Shown here one piece after another: positions 47,542 through 56,250 of a DNA stretch of 64,000 nt. The stretch spans positions 1-64,000 of the forward strand of contig NZ_BAFZ01000042.1 in assembly GCF_000308575.1 (NCBI RefSeq), read 5' to 3'. Each line of letters starts with the position of its first letter. The first letter of the stretch is position 1. Position numbers and translations under genes: made by a program. The notes beneath the pieces are model-generated. The model was not told the origin of the DNA. It saw only the letters and a program-made list of their open reading frames with translations, and searched no databases. This stretch comes from Nocardia exalbida NBRC 100660. GTDB taxonomy: Bacteria; Actinomycetota; Actinomycetes; Mycobacteriales; Mycobacteriaceae.

Positions 47542-49512
47542 TCAGGGAAGCGCCACGATGGTGACGGTGTCGCCCGCCTCGAGGTTGACTCCGATGGCCG
47601 GAGTCTGCGAGACCACCAGAGAGCTATCGGCGCGGGCCAGTTGTTTGACCTCTACCTGCAGGCCGAGGCTTTCCAGCTTGGCGCGGGCGTTGGCCACGGT
47701 CCATCCGCGTACGTCGGGCATCTTCAGGGCATTGGAGATCAGGAGGACGACGCCGTCGCCGGATTGAATGGTGGCTCCCGCGCCCGGCTGGGTGCCGATG
47801 GCCTTGTCCGCCTCGATGCTGCGGTCGAACTGGGGTTTTGTCTCGCGGATCGCGATTCCGGCGGCGCTGAGGATCTTGGTGGCCTCGTCGGTCGGCTTGC
47901 CGCGGACGTCGGGAACCTTGACCGGCTGCGATCCCTTGCTGCGGTAGACCTTCACCTGCGCGCCCAGGGGCAGCACGGTGCCGGGCCGCGGTTCCACCCG
48001 GGCGACCGTTCCCTTGGGGGCGGCGTTGGACTCTTCGCCCGCGTCGACCGGTTGCAGCCCGTAGTCCCGGATCAACTGATTGACCTTCGACACCTGGTCA
48101 CCCGCTTTGACATCGGGCACCTTGGGCTTGCCATTGGAGACCAGGACGGCGACCGTGGAACCCTTGGTGATCTTGGAACCGGCCGACGGGTCGCTGCCGA
48201 CCACGCCGCCGACCGGGATCGTGTCCGACGCCTTCTGCCGGATCTCGGTCTCGAACCCGGCGTTCTGCAGCGTGGCGACCGCCTTGTCGGTGTCCAGCCC
48301 GGCGATCGGCGGCACCGCCGAATACCGGCCGACACCCAGCCACCAGCCCCCGATGCCGACCAGCAGCGTGAGCGTCGCGACGACGGCCACCCATATCCAC
48401 ACGGTGCGCCGCGAGCGGTTGAGCTCGTCGGCGTAGGGCGGCGCGTACGGCGGCGCGGGGTGGGCTTGACGCGCCGGTTGCGGCCGGTCGTAGTCCGCCG
48501 GGGGGCTGTAGTCGACGCGGGGCCGCTGGGCGGTGACCACTTTGGTGTGCTGCACCGGTTGCGGCGCATGAGGGTCGTGGGCCGACGCGCCCGCGAAATC
48601 CGGCCGGTCGTGATCCGGCGCGACGGCGCGGTAGCCGGCACTGAGATGCTCGGCGGACTCCTGGGGCGCGGGCACCCGGTAGGGAGGCAGGCGCAGCGTG
48701 GTGCCGATCTGCCGCAGCGCCGCCGCCATCTCGTTCGCGTCGGCGAACCGGTGCGCGGGGTCGCGCGCGGTGGCCTTGGCCACCAGCTCGTCGAACTCCG
48801 GCGGCACCCCCGAGATGAATCCGCTCGGGCTCGGCACATCGTTCTCGATGCGCTGATAGGCCACCGAGATGGAGGTGTCGCCGGTGAACGGGACACGGCC
48901 GGTGAGCATTTCGAAGATCAGCACGCCGAAGGAGTAGACGTCGCTGCGGGAGTCGGCGGAGCCGCTGGTGACCTGCTCGGGCGACAGATAAGCGGCGGTG
49001 CCGAGGATGACGCTGGCCGACGTGGTGTTCGCCGCGGCCACCGCGCGCACCAAGCCGAAGTCGGCGATCTTCACCTCGCCCGCGTCGGAGATCAGCACGT
49101 TCTCCGGCTTGATGTCGCGGTGCACCAGCCCCGCGGAATGCGCGACGCCGATCGCCGCCAGTACCGGTTCGGCGACGGCGCGCACGGCGTGCGGTGGCAT
49201 CGGGCCGCGTTCGCGCAGCAGCTCGCGCAGCGTGCCGCCCTCGACCAGCTCCATGATCAAGAAGGGATGGTCGCCGTCGATGCCCTGGTCGTACACCGCG
49301 ACCAGCGAAGGATGCTTGAGCTTGGCGACCGCGCGCGCCTCGAACTCGAATCGGGACAGGAACTGCGGGTCGCCCGCGAACTTCGGGTCCATCACCTTGA
49401 TGGCGACCGGCCGGTCCAGGCGGGTGTCGACCCCGCGGAAGACCATCGACATTCCGCCGCGGGCGATCGGCGCATCGATCCGATAGCGCCCTTCCAGCAT
49501 CTGGCCGATCAA
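47542..49512 (-). CDS. pknL: PASTA-domain serine/threonine protein kinase (PknL)
   Basis: A 656-residue membrane receptor kinase. The kinase domain (about 10-270) has VAIKVMD, HRDIKPENV, the DFG motif in IADFGLVRA, and the activation loop TAAYLSPEQ. A Pro-rich linker leads to one helix (TVWIWVAVVATLTLLVGIGG, about 370-390). Four extracellular PASTA repeats follow, each with a V/MPD-type start, which usually sense peptidoglycan fragments. M. tuberculosis PknL, as I recall it, ends soon after its helix without PASTA repeats, so this is the long form. TTG at 49512 is chosen from the GGAGGA site seven bases upstream. Confidence 0.93.
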   Translation of the reverse strand: MIGQMLEGRYRIDAPIARGGMSMVFRGVDTRLDRPVAIKVMDPKFAGDPQFLSRFEFEARAVAKLKHPSLVAVYDQGIDGDHPFLIMELVEGGTLRELLRERGPMPPHAVRAVAEPVLAAIGVAHSAGLVHRDIKPENVLISDAGEVKIADFGLVRAVAAANTTSASVILGTAAYLSPEQVTSGSADSRSDVYSFGVLIFEMLTGRVPFTGDTSISVAYQRIENDVPSPSGFISGVPPEFDELVAKATARDPAHRFADANEMAAALRQIGTTLRLPPYRVPAPQESAEHLSAGYRAVAPDHDRPDFAGASAHDPHAPQPVQHTKVVTAQRPRVDYSPPADYDRPQPARQAHPAPPYAPPYADELNRSRRTVWIWVAVVATLTLLVGIGGWWLGVGRYSAVPPIAGLDTDKAVATLQNAGFETEIRQKASDTIPVGGVVGSDPSAGSKITKGSTVAVLVSNGKPKVPDVKAGDQVSKVNQLIRDYGLQPVDAGEESNAAPKGTVARVEPRPGTVLPLGAQVKVYRSKGSQPVKVPDVRGKPTDEATKILSAAGIAIRETKPQFDRSIEADKAIGTQPGAGATIQSGDGVVLLISNALKMPDVRGWTVANARAKLESLGLQVEVKQLARADSSLVVSQTPAIGVNLEAGDTVTIVALP

Positions 49513-49630
49513 GAGAAGTCCTCCGGCTTTCACAAAGTTTGCCGCTCCGTGCGGCCCCCACGATGGTATCGACTCCCACCACTCCGGGTGTCTCACGACG
49601 TGCGGCAGGTCACCGTCTACCGTTATCCGG

Positions 49631-49999
49631 GTGAGTGCATTTCCCTGCTGTGACGACGTCCTTCCGCAGTCGGTGGCCCTCGTGCCGCTGCCGGAGGTGG
49701 CCGACCGACTCGGGCTGGTGGTAACCCGGGTGCACCAGATGCTGCGCGATCACCAGTTGCTCGCCCTCCGCAGAAACGGCGTCGCGGGCGTCCCCGAACG
49801 GTTCTTCGACGACACCGGCGCGGTCGTGAAGCCGCTGCCCGGCCTGATCACCGTGATGCGCGACGCCAAGTACACCGACGAGGAGATCCTGGAGTGGATC
49901 TTCACCGAAGATGAGAGCCTGCCCGGCAAACCGATCGACGCCCTGCACGGCCCCCTGGCCCGCGAAGTCCTGCGCCGGGCAGCCGCGGATCCGTTCTGA
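49631..49999 (+). CDS. HTH DNA-binding protein, PknL-linked (Rv2175c-like)
   Basis: A 122-residue protein with a winged-helix/MerR-like recognition segment LPEVADRLGLVVTRVHQMLRDHQLLALRR. In mycobacteria the homologue binds DNA weakly and is phosphorylated by PknL, which blocks binding. It is divergent from pknL, whose start lies 118 bases away, as in M. tuberculosis. The start is GTG at 49631. Repeat block C begins ten bases after its stop. Confidence 0.9.
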   Translation: MSAFPCCDDVLPQSVALVPLPEVADRLGLVVTRVHQMLRDHQLLALRRNGVAGVPERFFDDTGAVVKPLPGLITVMRDAKYTDEEILEWIFTEDESLPGKPIDALHGPLAREVLRRAAADPF

Positions 50000-50008
50000 G
50001 TTGTTTTT

Positions 50009-50280
50009 CCAGCGCCTGCGGCGCTGGGTGTTCGCGGCCCCTTTGTGGCTCACGCCCGAGCGACCCCCGCTTGCTCCTTCGTCGCGTACGCGGCGGCCAC
50101 TCGGACGCGAGCCGGGCTGTGTTTGTTTGGCCGCGACTGCGTCGCGGCGTGTTCGCGGCCCCTTGATGGCTCGCGTCCGAGCGACCGCCGCTTGCTCCTT
50201 CGTCGCGTACGCGGCGGCCACTCGGACGCGAGCCGGGCCGCGAACGGCGCATGGTCGGTCTCGCTTCGCTCGAAACCGGT
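50009..50280 (+). repeat. Interspersed repeat block C (two units plus tail)
   Basis: Two units in the same order as block B but with the heads swapped: CCAGCGCC/GGCGCTGG first (50009-50027), then GCCGCGAC/GTCGCGGC (50130-50148). The second unit has the perfect 14-base inverted repeat GGCTCGCGTCCGAG/CTCGGACGCGAGCC (50168-50181 with 50221-50234); in the first unit the left arm carries changes. One tail module (50247-50273) ends the block. The first head is TTTTT-preceded and ten bases after the Rv2175c-like stop codon. Confidence 0.88.
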
Positions 50281-50522
50281 GGTTGGGCCGGTGTGGTTGC
50301 GGTAGCAGGGAGGGTGCTGCCTTGAAGTTCGTCGTTGTGGGGTGGTCGGAGGTTTCGGCCTACTCATGACCTTCATCGTGACGTGGCGGCTGTTCGGGCG
50401 CATGGATGCGGTGCGCCGTGCCGCTCGGCGTCTGTGCGCGGACGGGTGGAAATCCGGCGGTTCGCGCTGCCGAGATGTCGGCTGCCGAGATCCCCTGTGG
50501 ATGTGCGATGCCGGGAGGGTGC

Positions 50523-51533
50523 TCAGCGGTCCAGGCGGTTGCGCAGGGTGGCGGTGGTGAATTCGGCGGCGGCTACGCGCAGGCGGTGGTGGCGGGGCAC
50601 CGCGGCGCGGTGGTCGAAGACGGCGTAGTCGCCGCGTTCGATGTGGTGCAGGATGTCGGAGTAGAGGGTGGCCGCGGTGCGGATGGCGGGGCGTACCCGG
50701 GGTTCGAGCAGGTCGATGCCGGATTCGGCGCGGCGGTAGAGATCCCGGTTGACCGCGATGAGATGGGCGAGGGCACGGCGTACGCGCGGATCGGTGCGGC
50801 CGGTGCGCCGGCATTCGAACAGCAGGTCGTCGTCGACGCCGAACGCGGTGAGGGCATCGGCGGGCAGGTAGACCCGGTCGCGGTCGAGATCCTCCGCGAC
50901 GTCGCGCAGGAAGTTGGTGAGCTGGAACGCCTCGCCCAGAGCGGCGGCAGCGGGTTCGGCCTCCGGCACCGGGACGACCGTGCCGAGCACGGGCAGCAGC
51001 TGCAATCCGATCGCGGCCGCGGAGCCGCGCATGTAGTCGCGCAACTCGGCCATGGTGGCGTAGCGGTTACGGAAGGACGGGGCGCCGGGCGCGTCCATGC
51101 GCATGGAGTCCAGGAACGTCCAGAAGTGCTGTGCCGCGATGCCGTAGCGGTGGATGGTGTGGGTGACGGCGGCGAGCACGAGGGCGCGCGGCTGTAGGCC
51201 CGCTTCCCGGCTTCGTTCGCGCTCCGGGGTCGGGCCGGAAGGCAGCAGCGCGTCGCCGGTGTGCGATCCCAGCGCGGCCCGCAGGTCCCGCTCGATTCGG
51301 TCGAGTTCGGTGACCGGGTCGCCGTCGTGCGCGGCGGTGGGACGGCCCGTGCGGTCGACGACGTCGTCCACCATGCGCGCGAACGCGTACAGCGCGTGCA
51401 CGGCGGGCCGTCGCTCGGCCGAGAGCAGCCGGGTGGCCAGGAAGTAGGTGCGGCCGTGCGTGGCGGCGATCTGCCTGCACTCGCGGTAGGCGAGCGGGAG
51501 CAGGGCGGAGCTGGGTAGCCGGCCTTCGGTCAT
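50523..51533 (-). CDS. crtB: Phytoene/squalene synthase family protein
   Basis: A 336-residue prenyl-diphosphate condensing enzyme; in this setting it should make phytoene from two geranylgeranyl diphosphates. Both Asp-rich motifs are seen, ARMVDDVVDR and NFLRDVAEDLDRDRVYLP. ATG at 51533 overlaps the mptA stop by four bases (ATGA), so translation follows mptA directly. Last gene of the leftward crt group. Confidence 0.93.
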   Translation of the reverse strand: MTEGRLPSSALLPLAYRECRQIAATHGRTYFLATRLLSAERRPAVHALYAFARMVDDVVDRTGRPTAAHDGDPVTELDRIERDLRAALGSHTGDALLPSGPTPERERSREAGLQPRALVLAAVTHTIHRYGIAAQHFWTFLDSMRMDAPGAPSFRNRYATMAELRDYMRGSAAAIGLQLLPVLGTVVPVPEAEPAAAALGEAFQLTNFLRDVAEDLDRDRVYLPADALTAFGVDDDLLFECRRTGRTDPRVRRALAHLIAVNRDLYRRAESGIDLLEPRVRPAIRTAATLYSDILHHIERGDYAVFDHRAAVPRHHRLRVAAAEFTTATLRNRLDR

Positions 51534-53248
51534 CGGGCGACGGGCGAAGCGGTGGCCTCGCCGGGCGTGGCCGGGACCGTGCTCGGCGGCGTGGTGCGCA
51601 GGCGCAGCGGGTCCACCGTGCGCAGCGACAGCGCCGCGACGCTCGCGGCGAAGGTGGCGGCGACGACGTGCCAGAAGTTGTACAGGCCGATCGAACCGTC
51701 CGGCTGGAAGACCAGCATCAACCAGGTGCATACGCCGACCAGCGCCATCAGCGTCGTGGTGGACAGCGCGAACCCGGCGGCCAGCGCCAGCGGCCAGGAG
51801 TAGTACCAGGGCAGCGCGGCGGGCGAGAGGATGACGATCGCGACGAACGCGATCAAGATGCCCAGCACCGCCTCGCGCTCGCTGTGCCGGAAGCGCCACC
51901 AGGTCAGGGCGAGCACGGCGACCAAGGCCAGCGCGCACATCGCGCGGGTCACCTCGAGCACCGATTCCAGCCGCAGCGGGGTTATCCAGGTGATCGCGTG
52001 CGCCATCACGGTCGGCAGCGAGAGCCAGTTGATGATCTTCTTCGACCCGGACAACGCGGTCAGCCAGCCGATGCCGACGCCCGCGATGGCCGAGGCGGCG
52101 ACGAACACGACCGCGAACACGCTCAGGCCGAGCCCGGCGATCTTGCCGAACATCAGCGCGGGATGCGGCATGTCCTCCGTCGGCTCCGCGGCGTCACCGG
52201 GCTGCTCGCTGGCGGGCAGGTGCGCCGGATCGCGGCCGACCCGCTGGGCGGCGCGGCGTTCGCGTTCGTGCAGCATCCAGATCCAGACCAGGAACGGCAG
52301 CGCGACGCCCGCGGTCGCCTTGATGGCCACGCCGATCGCGACGACCACGATGCCCGCCACGTGGTGGCGCTCCAGCACCAGCGCGATGCCCGCGCACATC
52401 AGTCCGACCATCAGCATCTCGTTGTGCACGCCGCCGATCAGGTGGATCAGCACCAGCGGGTTGAGCACGGCCAGCCACAGCGCGACGGTCGGTTTGCCGC
52501 CGAGGTGCTTGGTCAGATACGGCACCGCCCACATCATCAGCACCAGGCCGGGCAGCATGACCAGCCGCATCGCGATGGTGCCCGCCACCACGTTGTCGCC
52601 GGTCACGGCGGTGATCGCGCGACCGAGCAGCAGGAAGACCGGGCCGTAGGGTGCGGTGGTGGTGGTCCACACCGGACTGACGTTGTCCAGCAGCACTCCG
52701 GGATTCGCGACCGGACCGACCTGGTATGGGTCGAAGCCGTCGCGCAGCAGCGCGCCCTGGGCGAGGTAGGAGTAGGCGTCGCGGCTGAACATCGGCACGG
52801 CGAACAGCAGCGGCGCGATCCAGATGCCGACGATGGCGCGCAGCTCGTTGAGCGTCACCTCGGCGCCGGTCCGGTCGCCGGTGCCGATCGTGGCGCGCCC
52901 GAGGCGGACCCAGGCGGTGATCATGAGCAGCACGCCGATCCAGATGCAGATGGTCGACAGCGCGTAACCGTGCCCGAACCGCAGCCAGGACAGGTGCATG
53001 GCCTCGAGCAGCGGGTCGCGCTTGCGCACGCTGCCCGCGCCGAAACCGCCGAACATGATCATGATCGCGCCGAAGAAACCGAGCAGGGCGGCATGGCCCT
53101 CCGGGCTTCTGGCGAAGACGGCGCAGGTGCGCATCCACCACAGGAAACCGCGGTCGGTGGCCGATTCGCGAGGTGCGAAAGCGGGCGACGAGGGACGGGT
53201 GTCACCGGCGGAGGCGGCTTCAGCGGTGCGCGTTTCGGGGGATGCCAT
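51530..53248 (-). CDS. mptA: Alpha-(1->6)-mannopyranosyltransferase (MptA-type)
   Basis: A 572-residue GT-C glycosyltransferase with about 12 membrane helices that uses polyprenyl-phosphate mannose to extend the lipomannan backbone outside the membrane. The first outside loop has MFSRDAYSYLAQGALL with the Asp typical of GT-C enzymes, and PYGPVFLLLGRAI follows. The N-terminal 35 residues are low-complexity. It is the Rv2174 counterpart. Unusually, it sits between crtI and crtB in one transcript, 63 bases after crtI. Confidence 0.92.
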   Translation of the reverse strand: MASPETRTAEAASAGDTRPSSPAFAPRESATDRGFLWWMRTCAVFARSPEGHAALLGFFGAIMIMFGGFGAGSVRKRDPLLEAMHLSWLRFGHGYALSTICIWIGVLLMITAWVRLGRATIGTGDRTGAEVTLNELRAIVGIWIAPLLFAVPMFSRDAYSYLAQGALLRDGFDPYQVGPVANPGVLLDNVSPVWTTTTAPYGPVFLLLGRAITAVTGDNVVAGTIAMRLVMLPGLVLMMWAVPYLTKHLGGKPTVALWLAVLNPLVLIHLIGGVHNEMLMVGLMCAGIALVLERHHVAGIVVVAIGVAIKATAGVALPFLVWIWMLHERERRAAQRVGRDPAHLPASEQPGDAAEPTEDMPHPALMFGKIAGLGLSVFAVVFVAASAIAGVGIGWLTALSGSKKIINWLSLPTVMAHAITWITPLRLESVLEVTRAMCALALVAVLALTWWRFRHSEREAVLGILIAFVAIVILSPAALPWYYSWPLALAAGFALSTTTLMALVGVCTWLMLVFQPDGSIGLYNFWHVVAATFAASVAALSLRTVDPLRLRTTPPSTVPATPGEATASPVAR

Positions 53249-53311
53249 CTGGTGTCGGTCCCCCCGAGTGGTCGGCGGTCGCAACCGCGAGCGAATAGGT
53301 CGGCGCTTAGT

Positions 53312-54895
53312 TTACGGCGTCGTCTCGAACACTATCCGGCTGGTGCGCGGGGTCGCACGCGAAGTGTGCCCGACCTCGCCCGCGATGCGGGTTGCCGCCA
53401 GTTTTCCGGATAACAGGGCGGTCGGCACGCCCACGCCCGGAGTGGTGCCGCAACCGGCGATAACCACGTTGTCGCTGGAGCGCGGGAAATTGCGCGGCCT
53501 GAAGGGGCCGGTCTGCCGGAAGAGGTGTGCGGCGGAGAACGGCGTGCCCGCGAGCATGCCGTAGTCGAGCCACGTCCGAGGTGTGTCGAGCCGGTCGACG
53601 GTGAAGTGCTCGGCGATGCCCCGGTAGCCGCGCGCTTCCAGCACGGTGAGCAACTCGCGGAGGTAGGCGGGGCCGAGGCGCGGCCAGTCCAGCGGCGCCG
53701 CCGCGAGATTCGGGCACGGCGCGAGCAAGGAGAACGGCTCGTGGCGCCCGTCGCCGCGTTCGACGAACAGGCGCGGATCGGTCAGAGCGGGCCGGGTCAG
53801 CAGCAGCGAGGGGTCGCTCATCAGCTTGCCGCGGCCGCGGCGGGCGGTGATCTCGGTGAACGTGCGGTCCCAGGCCTGCCCGAACTCGATGGTGTGGTGC
53901 GCCTGCACCGGCCATCGCGCCGCGACCGCGGCGGGGACGGTGCCGTGCGCGACGAGCGCCGACGGTGAGGCGCGCAGCCCGCGCCGCGGTCGCACACCGA
54001 AACGGTCCAGCGAGCCGAGGTCGGCGGTGAGCACGAGCGCGTCGCAGTCGAACGAGCGCCCGTCTGCGGTGCGGGCGCGCCGGGCCCGCCTGCCCGCGTA
54101 GTCGATGCCGACCACCTCGGCGTTCAGTTCCAGCGTGCCGCCTGCCTCGGCGAACGCCTGCGCCAGCGCCGCGGCGATCGCGCGCATACCGCCCTCGGGA
54201 AAGTGGACGCCCAGCGAGGTGTCCATATGCGGGATCGCGCCGTAGACGGCGAGCGCCTGCGCGGGCGGCATGCCCGCGTAGAGGGCTTGGAAGGTGAACA
54301 GGCGCGCCAGGCGTGGATCCCGCAGGAACCGGCGCACCTGCGGGCCGAGCCTGCCGAACCCGCCGAGACGTGCCAATTCGACCAGCGCGCGGCGCTTTTC
54401 GGGGAGGCGCACCATATCCAGCGGCGAGTCGAAGTTGGTGTCCATGAACTCGGTGAACTCCGCCGCGTAGACCCGCGCCAGCCATGCGCGCAGGCGCCGG
54501 TATCCGCGTGCCTCGGCCGGGCCGCAGGTCCGCTCGACCTCCGCGGCCATGGCGTCCGGGTCGGCGAAGACCCTGATCTGCGCGCCGTCGGCGAACCGGG
54601 CGTGATAGCCCGGCGCCAGCCGGTGGATGCGCAGCGGGGGCTCGCAGGTCTCCGGGGCGCGGCCGACGGCGGCGAGCGCGTCGGTGATCAGTTCGGGCAG
54701 GGTGAGGACGGTGGCGCCGGAATCGATCTCGTAATCGGCGCCCTGGTACCGGCCCACCCGGCCGCCGGGGTGGTCGGCCCGCTCGAGCAGCGTGACCGTG
54801 TGGCCCGCGCCGGTCAGGTAGAGGGCGGCCGACAGGCCGGCCAGGCCCGCGCCGACCACCACGACGCGATCGGTCGGTCCCGCAACGGTTCTCAT
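53312..54895 (-). CDS. crtI: Phytoene desaturase
   Basis: A 527-residue FAD enzyme that desaturates phytoene towards lycopene. The dinucleotide fold is VVVGAGLAGLSAALYLTGAGH with the acidic end at LLERADHPGGR. The C-terminal signature NVVIAGCGTTPGVGVP is typical of CrtI. It follows the prenyl synthase gene by 37 bases. No lycopene cyclase is visible in the window. Confidence 0.93.
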   Translation of the reverse strand: MRTVAGPTDRVVVVGAGLAGLSAALYLTGAGHTVTLLERADHPGGRVGRYQGADYEIDSGATVLTLPELITDALAAVGRAPETCEPPLRIHRLAPGYHARFADGAQIRVFADPDAMAAEVERTCGPAEARGYRRLRAWLARVYAAEFTEFMDTNFDSPLDMVRLPEKRRALVELARLGGFGRLGPQVRRFLRDPRLARLFTFQALYAGMPPAQALAVYGAIPHMDTSLGVHFPEGGMRAIAAALAQAFAEAGGTLELNAEVVGIDYAGRRARRARTADGRSFDCDALVLTADLGSLDRFGVRPRRGLRASPSALVAHGTVPAAVAARWPVQAHHTIEFGQAWDRTFTEITARRGRGKLMSDPSLLLTRPALTDPRLFVERGDGRHEPFSLLAPCPNLAAAPLDWPRLGPAYLRELLTVLEARGYRGIAEHFTVDRLDTPRTWLDYGMLAGTPFSAAHLFRQTGPFRPRNFPRSSDNVVIAGCGTTPGVGVPTALLSGKLAATRIAGEVGHTSRATPRTSRIVFETTP

Positions 54896-54932
54896 CCGGT
54901 TCGTCTCCTTGCCGTGGCGCCCGATACCCGGC

Positions 54933-56066
54933 TCACGCCGCGCGCTTGGTCGCGGCCAGCGCCATCGCGCGCAGCCGTTCCTTGGCCACCGGCGTCGCCG
55001 AACTGGCTTCGATGGCGGCCAGACCGCTGTCGGTGAGTTCGGCGATCCGGCGTTCCACCTCGTCGACCGCGCCCAGTTCGGCGAGCAGCGCGCGCAGCCG
55101 CTGCACCTGCTCGGCGCTCAGGTCGGTGCCGATACTCGAACGCAGCAGCGCGGCCGCGGCGGTATCGGTCTCGTCCGCGCGGCGCAGCGCCTCGGCCAGC
55201 AGCACGGTGCGCTTGCCTTCGCGCAGGTCGTCGCCGGAGGGCTTGCCGGTGACGGCCGGATCGCCGAAGACGCCGAGCAGGTCGTCGCGCAGCTGGAAGG
55301 CGATCCCGATGGCGGTGCCGAACCCGCGGTAGGCCTCGATCAGCTGCTGGTCGGCGGCGGCGATGGCGGCGCCGAGGTGCAGCGGGCGTTCGACGGTGTA
55401 GGCGGCGGTCTTGTAGCGGTTGATCCGCAGCGCGGCCTCGACCGATTCGTCGCCGCCCGCCTCGCCGTTGATGTCGAGCAGTTGACCGCCGAGCACCTCG
55501 GTGCGCATATCGGCCCACACGGGGGCGAACCGGGCGATGGCCGCGGGCGCCAGTCCGGACGCGTGCACCATGTCGTCGGCCCAGGACAGCGCCAGGTCGC
55601 CGACCAGGATGGCCACGCTGGTACCGAAGTGCGCCGAGTCGCCCGCCCAGCCGCGGTCGCGGTGGCGCTGCTCGAAGTCGACGTGCACGGTGGGGAAGCG
55701 GCGGCGGGTGCGGGAGGAATCGATGATGTCGTCGTGGATCAGCGCGCAGGCCTGGACGAGTTCGAGCGCGGAGCAGGCGGTGAGCACCGCGGTGGCCTCG
55801 GGGGCGTGCGGATCGCCGCCCGCTCCGAGCCACCCGGTCCACGCGAACGCGGGCCTGGTGCGTTTCCCGCCGCGCAACACGAACTGTTCGAGCGCGTCGG
55901 TGGCCTCGACGAAGACCGTGCCGAGGCGCTCGGTCGTCGGGCGGCGGGTGGCGAAGAAACTGGTCAGGGCGTCTTCCACGGCGGTGACGAAGGCGGGGGT
56001 GCCCGGCTGCGGCACCGCGGGCCGCGGCGTCTGAGTACCGGTTGCGGCGGACAGAGGAGCCTCCAA
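54933..56066 (-). CDS. idsA: Geranylgeranyl diphosphate synthase (polyprenyl synthase)
   Basis: A 377-residue trans-prenyltransferase. The first Asp-rich motif is LIHDDIIDSS and the second is QLRDDLLGVFGD; ALELVQACALIHDD before the first is also typical. It supplies GGPP to the phytoene synthase encoded in the same transcript, so crtE would be an equal name. The start is uncertain: TTG at 56066 begins the frame and sits on a GGAGG string, and a later GTG at the segment VEDALTSFF is possible. Confidence 0.92.
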   Translation of the reverse strand: MEAPLSAATGTQTPRPAVPQPGTPAFVTAVEDALTSFFATRRPTTERLGTVFVEATDALEQFVLRGGKRTRPAFAWTGWLGAGGDPHAPEATAVLTACSALELVQACALIHDDIIDSSRTRRRFPTVHVDFEQRHRDRGWAGDSAHFGTSVAILVGDLALSWADDMVHASGLAPAAIARFAPVWADMRTEVLGGQLLDINGEAGGDESVEAALRINRYKTAAYTVERPLHLGAAIAAADQQLIEAYRGFGTAIGIAFQLRDDLLGVFGDPAVTGKPSGDDLREGKRTVLLAEALRRADETDTAAAALLRSSIGTDLSAEQVQRLRALLAELGAVDEVERRIAELTDSGLAAIEASSATPVAKERLRAMALAATKRAA

Positions 56067-56250
56067 GGTCGTGCGGATGGTTCACGCACGGGGTCGCGGA
56101 GGGTGCCCGGGCGCTACGGGTGATTCGGGGCCGAGCGGGGGCGGTCGCGCGTGTCGCTCGGCGTGGCGAACATGTCGCTCGAAGCGAAGAATACGCGGGA
56201 CGCCCGAGCGACCCGACGGGGCCGCCACCGGCCACCTCTACACTGAACCG

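Noticed and set aside
50045..50305. Coding frame of about 86 residues inside repeat block C
   Set aside because: It has the same repeat-derived sequence as in block B, and there is no convincing ribosome-binding site.
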